From Pyrrhosoma nymphula (taxonomy: Eukaryota; Arthropoda; Insecta; Odonata; Coenagrionidae): a DNA stretch of 64,000 nt. Positions 47,301 through 58,310 of this stretch are shown piece after piece (position 1 is the stretch's first letter; every line of letters starts with the position of its first letter). Made by a program: the position numbers and the translations under genes. The notes beneath the pieces were generated by a model, which saw only the letters and a list, made by a program, of their open reading frames with translations, was not told the DNA's origin and ran no database searches. The stretch is from the NCBI GenBank assembly GCA_963573305.1, contig OY754335.1, positions 50,427,985 to 50,491,984 of the forward strand, in the 5' to 3' direction.

Positions 47301-49070
47301 TAAGAAAACGTACCTATATTATTTCAAAGATTGTTAAATGTCTTAAATTGAGTAAGGAGTATGGTATTGGTGAAAATAGAGACAAATTCAATTCGAGGCC
47401 TCAGGCGTAACTTGTTGAAGCCTATTCATACTTCACTGGAACACTTAAACTAGGATATTCCACTGATACTTGGAAATGATATTCCGAAATCGAAACTCGT
47501 GTCGTGATTAAGAATAAAAGCTATAGAATTACCAAGTTTAAATGTTTCATTTCGAGAGCCATATTCTTGGCTTTAAATTTCATTATTAAATTCATTTTGA
47601 TTATGAAAACAACGCACAACACTCCATGCACAAATTCAGGCACGTACATCACTCTATGCACCAAGAGAGAAAAGTTTGTGAATGATGGAAATTTCATAAA
47701 TTGTATGCACAACTACCACGATTCATATCGAGAAAAATGCAATCACTCCAAGCGTTTCTAGCATGTAACTGTTAAGCTCAGACACGCAGTGCAATGTTTT
47801 CTGATGCAGGCATTTCATGGGTAATGATGCATGTTATTGTCATATCTTTTAAAATATAGTACCTACTTAAACAAGTTCCACGAATACAATTTCCCTAACG
47901 GGTGGCCGTGAATTCAAGAGAAATATTCCTTCATTATTCGCGCCAACTTCTCTGATAGCTAATAAATTCTAGTTATTTCTTGATCGGTCATAAGAAGGCG
48001 TGGTCCGCCGGTGTACGTAATTCTGAATTCAGTTGGGAGGGTAGAGAGCCGACTCCGGGCAGTTATATCAAAGCTTCGTTGTGACTGACGCTGCGCAGGT
48101 GTTCAAGGATAATTTCCACGGATAGATATTAACTACCGCCTTCCTCGAATTCAGATTCGGGTGGATTTTTTCAAGCTTATAAATGAATTGCAAAGGTCAC
48201 AGTCTTATATGCGCAGTTGAGGAGGCTTTAAGGTTCCACCTTTTCTCACCTTACAGATGACACTCGAGAGTTCTCCATAGATTGGTACAAAAATATTTCA
48301 TTATTGATTTACTATGGAAGTTTCTCGTCAGATTCAAAATAGTATATCTCCAAGAAAAAAGAACTAAGGGGAACAGAGATTCACAATGTTCAGTTTTAAC
48401 CACGAAAATGCTTATTATTACCTCCATGCTATTCATTTTAGCCCAGATTGACAAAGCACTTCACTTTGTTGTGAATTTAATTACGCCCGTTAACCGTATT
48501 TATTCATGATTTTAACTATAATTTTGACTCCTTATCCCGTATAATGTTATTAGTAAAATGTAAAATTCGGTTAGGAAGTATGGTATGTTAATCTTTTTCT
48601 GGACAGTCGTTACGATTAAAGGCATTTACTGCCTCCTATGTCGATCAAGTCGTGAGCTGAGATAAGAAAAGCCATAATGTAGAACGTCATTCAATTGCGG
48701 CGGTACTTAAAACATTTTCCTTAAGTACCTATCCGCTCACTAACAACTGCAATGGAGGGATTGAATGCGTGTGGTCCATAGAGTACTGGATTATCATTCA
48801 TTAGTTTATTCCATTTTGGATTCCGGCGGGGGCAAAAGGTTATAGGCGGAATTCAAGTTCCTATTTGGTTTATATATATGGAGAGAAAGCTGCCGGTTCA
48901 CCCTTTTAACACTCCATTGGATGGGATGGTAAACCATGACACATTTCGTTAAGAATAAATTACAATGCTTCGATCTGGTCCTAGCGGGGGTTCTCCATAT
49001 TCAAGACGAGTGAAATGCATAGGTTAGGGTGGTGCAATGCACCGTGCAATTTAAAAATATTTTAGAATAA
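47301..49070. other. Non-coding DNA, no gene seen
   Basis: AT-rich. The open frames of 63-85 codons around 47504-48509 have low-complexity translations and no domain. Confidence 0.45.
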
Positions 49071-49074
49071 TTGT

Positions 49075-49740
49075 ACCTATTGCCCAATTTTATAATCCCT
49101 GGTGAAATACTTTCTTGGAATGAAAATCGATGCTAATACTTCTCCAATACCTGCTAAAAAGTTGCACGCAAAATGTTTTGCAGAATATAAGGAATTCTGC
49201 AGACACTGCTGGGCTTTCCTCGGAACCATTTCATATTCAAATTATTTTTACGGAAGTAAAAGTAGAATATAGAAAGCCTTGTAAAACTTAACAGGTATTC
49301 CATAGCAAGTGCTCATTTTTTTCGGAAATTTGATAGAAGCAGTAAATATGGTTAATTTTGAATGTCCAATCAAGGATTTCACAATGATGAGCGCAATAAT
49401 GAAGTAACTAACTTATGTAAAAAATATGATTTTAAAGAATTTCTACAGAACTTCGTAAGGGATTTCTACAGAATGTATCAATGAATTTCTACAGAAATTT
49501 CAGAAGTTACGAAGGAATTTCTTTAAATATGATTCAATATTCTGAGAACAGTCTTCAGAAATTCCATGGGGATTCTGCAAAAACATATTTTAAAGGAACT
49601 AAAACATTTTTTTAGCAGGGATCTATAACGTTCACGTCAACTAACCGAAACACGGTCTAACGTAATATACAAAATCCAAACTCATAGCTAACATCAAATT
49701 AACGTAAAGGCTACGTCATTTTGCGGTTAACATTTGGCAT
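49075..49740 (+). repeat. Repeat family C, interrupted copy
   Basis: Left part (49075-49149: ATAATCCCTGGTGAAATAC ... GATGCTAATAC) and right part (49621-49740: TCAACTAACC ... AACATCAAATTAACGTAAAGG) are separated by an inserted element. The uninterrupted version occurs at 61145-61310 with the same two halves joined directly. Confidence 0.7.
49150..49620 (+). mobile_element. Short TIR element (MITE-like) nested in family C
   Basis: The segment starts CCTGCTAAAAA (49150-49160) and ends TTTTTTAGCAGG (49608-49619), an 11-bp inverted repeat. It is about 470 bp long and non-coding. It contains several copies of AATTTCTACAGAA and similar strings. The related locus at 61.2 kb lacks it, which gives an empty site. 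A TA on each side may be the target duplication, but the exact edges are uncertain. The transposon superfamily is not identified. Confidence 0.65.
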
Positions 49741-50150
49741 ACATTACCAGGCCAATGTGCTTCATTCAGAATCAATTTCGTTAAGAGTATATTGTCATAA
49801 AGAGACCGATACCAACGCCGACTTTTTCTCTACACCTTTCTCCATTCCCCAAAGAATCCTTTCCCAATCGTCATATATCATACGCAAGTATTTATACGAC
49901 ATTTGGGTTAGCAATGAAAGCAGTTCAACGCCGAAAACTCTAAACTAAATTCGAAACTTAAATGGAATTCAATGAATCGGAGAGGATTGTAACAGATCAG
50001 AGACAATGACATTCCAATACTTGTCGAGGTTGTACAGGGAAATCTTTTCACTTTTCAGGGGAAAATACCCGTTTTTTGGTGTGTTCCAAAGTCCTATGGT
50101 GGTATAAACTTTCCCAATAAACGTCGTGCCGCCACTAACACTACGGGGAA
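49741..50150. other. Non-coding DNA, no gene seen
   Basis: No gene or repeat identified. A 69-codon minus-strand frame (49969-50178) has no recognised domain. Confidence 0.4.
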
Positions 50151-50154
50151 TATC

Positions 50155-50191
50155 GGCATCCTTTCTGATGAGATCCATCAGAAAGGATGCC
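50155..50191. repeat. Perfect 16-bp hairpin
   Basis: GGCATCCTTTCTGATG (50155-50170), loop AGATC, CATCAGAAAGGATGCC (50176-50191). There are no mismatches. Confidence 0.95.
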
Positions 50192-50192
50192 C

Positions 50193-50237
50193 GCGGCCCT
50201 CATGGTGGGCGTAAGTCTCGCCCACGATGAGGGCCGC
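50193..50237. repeat. 19-bp hairpin directly after the first
   Basis: GCGGCCCTCATGGTGGGCG (50193-50211), loop TAAGTCT, CGCCCACGATGAGGGCCGC (50219-50237). There is one mismatch. It starts 2 bases after the first hairpin. Confidence 0.95.
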
Positions 50238-53200
50238 AATATACCTGTACAAAATCTGAGGAGAAACTAATATCCCATCTTCCCCGGCATGAGTGTAAAT
50301 AATAGGACCTGATATTTTATTTTGTGGGCATAATTAATTTATAAACTCCAAATAAGAGCCTAAAAGGACCTTTATTTATTCAGGCAAAGTTCTAAAAGTG
50401 CCTGAAATGGTATTTCTGACTCATTGAAAACAATCAGATTATGACTCAAAAAAGCAAATGTTCGAGCTAATTTCTCTTCTCCAATGACTTTTCTAGGTTT
50501 TCCAGGCTCATTTTCAATGTCCATGACTTCTCCAGGTTTTTCAGGCCTATAGCAACCGTGCTCGGAGCCTGGGTTTACACGATGCTAATGTCAGAGCGCA
50601 GTAGTGATGTTCGGGCTTTTGCTGAACTTCCCACTCTAAGTGAATTGCACAATATTGTTCTGGTGTAGGTACTGTATTGTTAAAAAAGCATCATAATCAA
50701 GCTAGAAAATGGTCGGCTTCTTTGGTTCTCGTGCGCATTATCTCGTTCATAAAGTATGCACAATTCCTCCGAAGAATATTTTGGTAGTTTCTAGCTCGGC
50801 CACCCGTTTTCATCGGATGAAAAATAAACACCCCACTTATTTCTCTCTTCATAATCGAATGCGATTTATTCAATGGATACCACAACTTATTGCATACGAT
50901 TTTAAGCATACCGCTGGGGTGCTATCACGGTTCTCCATAAAGCAAGCACTCTCGTTATCGTCATTTATGTCAATAATGCTCATGAGAGCGAAAACGGGAT
51001 CGCCGTTCTACAAATGTTGTCAGGTGCTTTAAATCACTACTTGAATTGATGGAGTGCGTTCTAGGGCAATAGCTGTGCCTATAACCTTTCCCATCAAGAG
51101 CGGTTAGCATTATGGATAACGATAACGACAATGTGAAAGAAGGCACCGTGATCTCACCCCTGAATTCATTTCAATTTTCCGCTGTGTAAAAGGGATTTTA
51201 GCTCAACAGTATATGACTTCTATTCCTTTTACTAGTTGAAATGTTACTGTACAAATTTTATCCCTGCACTAAAAAAACAACTTTACAAATAACGTATATC
51301 AAAAATGTGAGGACCCCGCTGTAGGCTTCCACCTTTGTAACAGAGCGGTATTGACTCGGCAATCACCCGAGGACCCGGATGGTGGGAAACCCGCAAAAAA
51401 CTTCGTCAGGCCACCAACAATAACAAAGTAACAATAAAGAATAAATGCATAAATAGTTGTGGATATAGATTTGAAAAATAAATTATTCAAGCAAATAAAA
51501 GTTAACAGTCATCAAGGCCTTATAGAAATATATTATGGAGAGTCTAAACGGTCCTTCATTCATTTCGAATATTTGCCACCGAGTCTCATTCACAGGAACA
51601 TTTGTCACAGGAGCATTCTTCTTTTCTCGGGTGTGGTGGTAGAATCTCCGCAAGTTTTCCATCCTAGGACTCATTCGACGCGCGAGAAGGGTCTGGTAAG
51701 AGGTCTGTTTACACGCAATAAGCCTACGGCCACGGCGGGACCTCCCTCAACCTCCCATCCTCCCGAAACGAGAGGGAAAGGAACGCTTTCAAAATATTTT
51801 GGGGCCCCGAAACTTACCGCGAAATTCCCCGGGGCGGGGAAATAGCAGGCAAGCGGGAGGAGGAGGAAAAACGGTCGGTCGCACAATATAATAAAAAAGA
51901 AGGGGAGAATAACTTTCTCACTTTCCCACCGTGCTGGGAGGGGATTGAGTAGTACGCCGTAAACTGTGTTGGAAGGGAAGTTGGGAGGCCCGTTTCACGG
52001 GAACCGCCGCTTACGGGAGGAGGAGGTGTCGCACGCCTCGTGTTTAGGGCTCCCGGCACGCATACGAGAGAATGTTGGAATGGTTGGCGCGGGCAAAGGA
52101 ATGATCGGTATGGGTCGAATGAGCCGTCTCGACTCTTGATGCGAGTCGTAAAGGAAGACATTTCGACGACTCTTCGCCGCTTCTTCCTTTCCTCCGACAC
52201 GTCATCATCAACCCCTTTTTTCCTCCTGAAACATCGCCGGACCTTGATGAGTCAAGTGAGACCGAAACGTTATCCGACTCCGAGGCGAGGTATTGGACAC
52301 GTGGAAGCCTGTTCGGCATAGGGGAGACTTTTCTATAACTTGATCAACATCTAGTTACCAAAGAACAGCTTATGGTTTCGACGTGAACTTCAACCACGAG
52401 TTCATTGTATTGATGTTCACGGAGAGTTCGGGGTCACGTGAAAGCGTCAACTATGAACGTCAACTGTCAATTACAAAGTTTGACCAGTCCCAAGTTTTAT
52501 TATCACGGTTGACTACAGAGCATGCGCAGTACATGTCATGAATTTAGTAATTGATTTTTCAGTCTTTTCTTTTTGGAATTACCGTGATTCCACGGCTAGT
52601 ATGCCAACAATAAGCGACTGATTCATTTTTGCAAGGTAAAAAGAAATCACTGGGTAATATTCCACTTAGTTTTTTTGTTCCCGATCAATTTCCAGGTGGA
52701 ACGTTACCTGGATAATGGAATATAGACGTTGAAACCGAGCGGGAATTAAGAACCCAAGTGGAATAATACAAAGTCATTTCTTTTCACCATGGTAACGTTG
52801 CAAATTTCCGCCAATAGTCACCTGCCTCCATCAGTTTAATGCTATTTATTAATCATAATATTGATCAAATCTGCCAAATTATTTCGGTTCACTAAGCTTT
52901 GTGTACGTATGTCGTAACCCACAAAAATAAGTGTATCGTCTTAATGTTTACATTCATAGTGATGAATTCATAGTGGACATGAGTCTGTACTGCCGAAGAT
53001 GGACGAGGATTGCCGACAAAATTTCCGGTTGACAGCCGATCGCAAACAGAAATCGTTAACGTGAATCCAATTCATAGAAAAAGTTTCAAGTCGACGCGAA
53101 TCGTAAAGAGACAACTCACGAGCAGCAGCAGGGGCGTGTGGCAGGGCGTGTTAGGGTACCAGTAATGGAAGTGGGAGGGACTAGGGGAAAGGAATTGAGA

Positions 53201-54635
53201 AGGGAGAGGATGAAAGTGAGTTTCATAGTAACGGATTGTTTTCTCTCGGCTGTATCTCTCTGCTCTGGTCACACTAATGTTGCGTGAGAAGAAGGAATTT
53301 TAATATCTACCTATCACTACGGCAGTATATCATGCCTTTTTCACATTTTGATGCTCGAATAAAAAGTTACTTACGGAAAATCTGACGCTTCTACGGAAAT
53401 TGCTCAAACCATGCAAGTCTAGCGGATAGGAACTTGCAGTCAGCATCCCAGTTTTGCTCGTCCCTCTCGATAGTCCTTTGGAGAATTGTAAAAAGGGCAT
53501 ATGTTAAGGATTCGGATAAAATGATTATGCACACGCACTCTCAAATCTCCACTCCCATTCACACATCATAAATTTCCATTTATTCAATAGGTATATACAC
53601 TTTCTAGTGAATACATTACTAATGACGCTTCCAAAGATTCTAGATGTATTACCATTTCCGTAAGTGCAGTGTTCATTATCATTGGTCGTTCAACCCTAGG
53701 ATTGGTTGACTGCAACCCTCCATCCCTTCCTATCTAGTACTACTTACTAGTAGTTTACTAGTACCCTTACTACTACTACTTACTAGTAGTTCCCTTACTC
53801 CCTGGTAGTTCTTCTTATAAACTTCCCTCTTTATTTGGCCAACGTATTGATCCCTTGGCCTTCTTCTTGGGAATTTTCCCTCTATTTTTCCATCAATTAT
53901 ATTCTTCACAAACCCATTACGCTTCAGGGTGTGCTCAATCCACCAAGTTCTTCTTTTCTGTATAGGAAGTGTAGAGCTAGCAGCACAAATGCTTGGGATA
54001 TTTCCATTTAACGGGGACGCGTAAGTATACTAGTTGATTCAGTAGATCACATTGGTAATATTTGATCTATAGTTCATGAATGAGATTTCTACTGGCACAA
54101 GTAACTACAACGTTGGCACAACTGAACACCTATTACCAAGACAATGTAAGGAAACTATAAATTGAGGAGGATGAAACACTGGCCATACAGGATATTTTTA
54201 TCACCATTTTTCAAAGGCTTATTGGCCAAATTGATCGTGCCTCGCTGCCGCCGGAGATCAGATAAGAGGGAGCCCATCGTGAGATTAGGTACTCGGATGA
54301 TGCGACGGGAGGAATTCAGTGACGAAAGAAAGCGGAGAGGGTGGAGGATGTCTGGAACTTGGAAGGCTTGGGAGGGACGACGTGGTGAGGTGGGCGCTTA
54401 CACGTCCGTACGGGAAGGAGAGGGAAAGAAAGAACAAGAGTGTGACTGGCAGGGGGTGAAGGGCAATGACGGAGACGTTTGGAGATGGGAGGACAGGCGG
54501 CACTCCTGGACAGGGTGCGAAAAAGGTGCCGAATCGAGCTGGGGAAGATGAGGGAGGAGGACCTGTCAAGCAGGCCGGAAGGTGCCCGACCGTTTGCAGG
54601 CGAAACCTCGCGTCAAGATGGGACCAGCGATGGGC
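50238..54635. other. Non-coding DNA with GC-rich and purine-rich patches
   Basis: No supported gene. 51640-52320 is GC- and CpG-rich with opposing open frames of 71-128 codons and no domain. 52241-52275 has a weak hammerhead-like string (CTTGATGA, GTC...GAC, CGAAAC). 53735-53815 repeats TACTACT/ACTAGTA units. 54150-54560 is purine-rich on the plus strand with a 129-codon frame that I reject. Confidence 0.4.
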
Positions 54636-54796
54636 GTCAAACCATCCAAACTACATATCAAACTTCTAAGTCAAACGCCGGACTAGATTTATATTATGTT
54701 AAAAAATTTCCAAGTATAATTTCTAAATTACCGAGTGGAATTGTAGTTGCGCTAACTGTGAACGGGATCAAACACTTCCAAACTATGGATATTATT
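54636..54796 (-). repeat. Reverse-complement relative of the 297-bp repeat
   Basis: AGTCAAACGCCGGACTAGATTTATA (54671-54695) is the reverse complement of the TCCGGCGTTTGACT block at 45724 with its flanks. The following text (TAGTTGCGC, AACACTTCCAAACTA) aligns in part with the same unit read backwards. Confidence 0.5.
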
Positions 54797-55485
54797 GCCA
54801 AACTACCTTCGTGATTTAAAAAATGCGAAGTTTGAAAAATTTACAGAACTTCAAATAATAAAAATTGGAAGATTCCATTGAAATTATTTTTTTATTGATT
54901 CGACTTGTTTCGCTACGCTGTAGCATCTTTAGGAGAGAACACCAAATGCTGAAATTTAAGTTGAAAAATAGGAACAATTTAAAAAATAATAATTCTGCAG
55001 CTACAAAATCATCTTTATCATCAATCCAAGGATTAGTTTGGAATAGCTCTCCTCTCAACTGTTATAACGTGCTGTCAGCTAACCGTTGAATTCCTTCACA
55101 GGCCTTCACTTTGACGTTCTTCATAACTAGCCTGATGTATTTCACCTTTTACCTTCAGCGAGAGAAATGAACGAGAGAAATATCGAGGATTCGACCGTGA
55201 GTTTTTCGTGAATACGACACTAAAAGCGAGTAATATTTTGCGGTCGTAAAGGCGCTTGCACCGTCGTATGAGGCGCGCCCTGCATCGTACTAGTAAGTTC
55301 CCCAATCCGTCTAACCCGTTCCACCACAGACATATAGGTATAGAGCAATGGCTAATTAGACGCCCTTTACAAAGAGATGCGTTTCCTTGCACTTTTAGTT
55401 GGCTTTTTGGTGACCTAAAGGCCGACGGTTGAAATTTTACTCGTAATTTCAGAACTTATTTTTGATATTTCACCGACAAATATAA
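54797..55485. other. Non-coding DNA, no gene seen
   Basis: AT-rich first half, more balanced second half. The open frames of up to 98 codons have no domain. Confidence 0.4.
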
Positions 55486-55489
55486 CATC

Positions 55490-55650
55490 AAGTCATCTTT
55501 TAAACCTATGGCAGGGTTAACTTAACAGATATAGATTGATAACTTTCTTATGGCACCAAAATGAGCGCGCTACCACGCTGGAGTCACAAGAAGCGCTACG
55601 CGGAAATGTTCGTCAACAAGTAAGATGGCGCCTGACGCCACGTCGTGCGT
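55490..55650 (+). repeat. Repeat family B, copy 1
   Basis: Contains TATAGATTGATAACTTTCTTATGGCACCAAAATGAGCGCGCTACCACGC followed by GAGTCAC. It aligns with 58150-58215 (GATATCTTTCGTTTGGAACCAAAATCAGCGCGCTAGCCC). Confidence 0.5.
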
Positions 55651-55699
55651 TGTAGAGAGAAAGGGTGGACATCTTGAATTCTACTTGAAATTTTATTGC

Positions 55700-55940
55700 T
55701 TAGTTTAATATAGCACCAAGTAAATTTGCTTAACTTCATAGATAAACCAACGAATACAGCATTCGGTTAATAATTTAACTTAACTCATCAAATTTAGACG
55801 ATATCTTCGTCATGTACCAAAAACAGCGTGATATCACATCGGAGTCGCATAATGAACTTCGCGAAAATTTTCCCACCCACGTCCGTAATATCCACCAACA
55901 ACTTAGGGACCCCTTATCCGCGCCTTGCGCATGGGCGGCG
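55700..55940 (+). repeat. Repeat family B, copy 2
   Basis: Contains ATAGCACCAAGTAAATTTGCTTAACTT, then TTAGACGATATCTTCGTCATGTACCAAAAACAGCG, then CGGAGTCGCATAATG and GCGCATGGGCGGCGCC. It matches the order of blocks in copy 3. Confidence 0.5.
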
Positions 55941-56145
55941 CCAGTTAAATGTCATGCTTGCATTCTAGTGCCATACACGATTGAACTAGGCCACACTAAT
56001 TTCAGTCGTGTCATTAGTAATTAAGTAAGAGTATTGAAACATATCACCCAGTAAAACGGTACACTACCTACCCCTTCTAAACTAGTAACTTATTGTGCAG
56101 ATGATTTGAAATGCGTATCCAGGTTTTAAAAAACGTTGATTTGAC
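55941..56145. other. Non-coding DNA, no gene seen
   Basis: Nothing is recognised between the family B copy and the SINE. Confidence 0.4.
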
Positions 56146-56149
56146 TTTA

Positions 56150-56350
56150 TTGGCCCTGGACGAGGCGGGGTAAGGTCCTTGCCTGTCAATCCCAGTGCCA
56201 CGGGTTAGAATCCAGCCTGGATAACATTCACACATCCCAGGGCATGGTTGTGTGTTCGCCCGTTTTTACCTGTCAAAATACACGAAGTAAAAGGGCCTTG
56301 AGGCTGTTTTCAGGGTATTGTGGAATAAATAAAAACGTCTACTTCCAAAA
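56150..56350 (+). repeat. tRNA-derived SINE, fairly complete
   Basis: The tRNA-like head has an A-box-like GGCGGGGTAAGG (56164-56175) and a B-box-like GGGTTAGAATCC (56212-56223), 36 bases apart, with CTTGCCTGTCAATC between them. The body continues to about 56320, and the 3' end is AATAAATAAAAACG. The spacing of the boxes is close to a tRNA gene. The head folds poorly, so this is a SINE rather than a tRNA. Confidence 0.6.
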
Positions 56351-57519
56351 TAAAAAAAGTTTTATTCCCTGACTAGACGGGGCAGGATCGAGGGCGCGGG
56401 AGGTCGACGTGTCGGCGACGGCAGCCGGTTTCAGGGAAGCAGTCTGGGGAAAAGAGCGGGCTGGATGGTTGACAGGCGCGATGCGCAGATGAGTCCCCAA
56501 GATAAAGGTGACCGTGCGAGGTTTGGGTCAGGTGAAGGGGACACCCGGAGGACCAAACACTTCTCTCTCGCCACCCACCCTCACCTGGACCTGCCCGGAG
56601 CGATAGCGAGAGGTCTTATTTCAAGGAGGTTCCATTCGCGATCAAACTAACCCCAAAAGATCCCCGGTGTTAAAGCACCCACCAGGTGCTGGGTGAAAAA
56701 AATTGTGAGGTCGTGGCCGAGGATTTTGCGTGAAAATATCTTCATGAGGTCAGGATTACAACCCACGTTTCCTGACGTGACGGAGAGAGGTGTTTAGTTT
56801 TTCATCGCCCTCTCGTCAAGGATTAGAGTAGGTACCTATTACTATCTACGGGAGATTTAGCGCCAAATGTTGACCGTTTTTGCTACACGAGTTTTATATG
56901 GTTGCGAAGTAGCCGTGCACTTACATATATTATAATCCAAATATAAACAATCCGCAAAAATACTGACAAATATTTCTATAAGAAAGTTGATTATTTTGAA
57001 TTCCAAAGTTACAATGGACAATCAGAAAATGAAATATTGTAGGTAAATATTGAAAAAAAAGATCTTTTCTGATTGGCTGCCGTCGACGTAGCATGACGGA
57101 CTGGACAGACAAGCTAGACTTTGAAAAGGCTCGCTCATCGTCCATTGACAGCGTCGTCAGCGTCCGGTCCTCGTAATAGGTTCCACTGCATCACAATCAC
57201 TAAGCTTCAGGAACACCACCGTCCGCTTGTCACGCCAGGAAACATCGGTCGTAATCCCACCCTTAGAGGTAAACATTAACCGGCCGTCGAAGTGGTTTCG
57301 TCGCCGTTTGCGGCACTCGCCATAGCGAATTTTCGACGTTTCCGATGTCGTTTCGTACACTCCTCCACGGACATGGCGGTACTGATCGATGGCTACTTCG
57401 GTCACGGTCGGAATGATTACCTTTTCTGATGATTTACGCTCGTTTGAATTTCCTTTGGGCTATCTGGTGTGTATGGGTCGACATAAGAAATTTCACTTTA
57501 AATTTCATGTTAGAAGAAA
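56351..57519. other. Non-coding DNA with a GC-rich patch
   Basis: 56380-56660 is GC-rich with a 61-codon frame. A second mixed patch at 57140-57410 gives an 82-codon minus-strand frame with no recognised domain. Confidence 0.4.
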
Positions 57520-58070
57520 ATGGTCATTGTCACAAAGGTATCTGGAGAAGAATTGCGCAAGCGAAAGAAGCTTTCAGCAATGGGAGGGAGCTGATGACGG
57601 GGACGTTGGGTAAGGATATAAAGAAGAGGCTGGTGAAGAGTTTAATATGGAGTGTAGTTATGTATGGTACTGAAATATGGAAAGGATTTAAGACAAAAAT
57701 AGGCAGCAGACGTCAGGGATGTAGGTGTAGAGGAGGATTGATATGGTGCGGTGCATGAAAAGGAAGGCAAACTAGGAAGTACTTGAATTGGTTCGTGAGA
57801 AGAGGAAGGATCTGGGGAAGATAATGAGGAGGTAAAGTAGGTGGTTGGAACAGGTCATGAGGGGAAAAAGGTTCCTTAAGACCATCATGGAGGGGAGGAT
57901 GCTGTGTAAGAGGCGAAGAGGAAGAAATAAAAAGGTTTCATAGATGGGATGAAGGAGGGCGGGACGTAGGTACGTTGAGATGGAGGAAGAAGTATTGCAG
58001 GTAGACAGGACTCTACACAAGTCAAAATCTAGAGGATTTTTTCTCAATTCCATTAAAACCTGCCTTAACC
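57520..58070 (+). pseudogene. LINE 3' coding fragment, broken
   Basis: The C-terminal part of a LINE polyprotein from the same lineage as 26.9-27.5 kb. Recognisable pieces are AKEAF, MTGTLGKDIKKRLVKSLIWSV and MYGTEIW in one frame (about 57560-57680), then, after frame changes, an EVLELVREKRKD-like stretch, HVMRGKRFLKTIMEGRMLCK and a GRKK segment (about 57770-57940). Both fragments share the KRLVKS-IWSV-YG-E block. The RT palm is missing, and there are several stops and frameshifts, so it is a dead 5'-truncated copy. It lies just before family B copy 3. Confidence 0.78.
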
Positions 58071-58109
58071 GGTAAATTATCTTAATATTAATAGTAATGT
58101 TTCCTTACT

Positions 58110-58310
58110 GACCAACAGATATCGCACCAGGTCAATTTAAGGCTTGACTTATCCAGATCTAGACGATATCTTTCGTTTGGAACCAAAATCAGCGCGCTAG
58201 CCCATCGCGGTCGCGAGATGTACCGCGCGGTTATTATAGCCAACACCCAAAGTGAACGTCACTCGCCGCGGTCCCCGACTCGAGTCTGGCACATGCGCGG
58301 CGCGAACAAG
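58110..58310 (+). repeat. Repeat family B, copy 3
   Basis: Contains ATATCGCACCAGGTCAATTTAAG, then TCCAGATCTAGACGATATCTTTCG, then GGAACCAAAATCAGCGCGCTAG and GGTCGCGAGATG, and ends in GCACATGCGCGGCGCG. It is the clearest of the three copies. Confidence 0.55.

Noticed and set aside
50166..50184. Hammerhead core in the first 50.2-kb hairpin (CTGATGA ... GAAA)
   Set aside because: The match arises from the perfect palindrome; there is no GTC cleavage site or helix I in the right place.
50155..50237. Helitron 3' end (hairpin followed by CTRR)
   Set aside because: No CTRR terminus follows either hairpin at the expected 10-12 bases, and no TC start was found.
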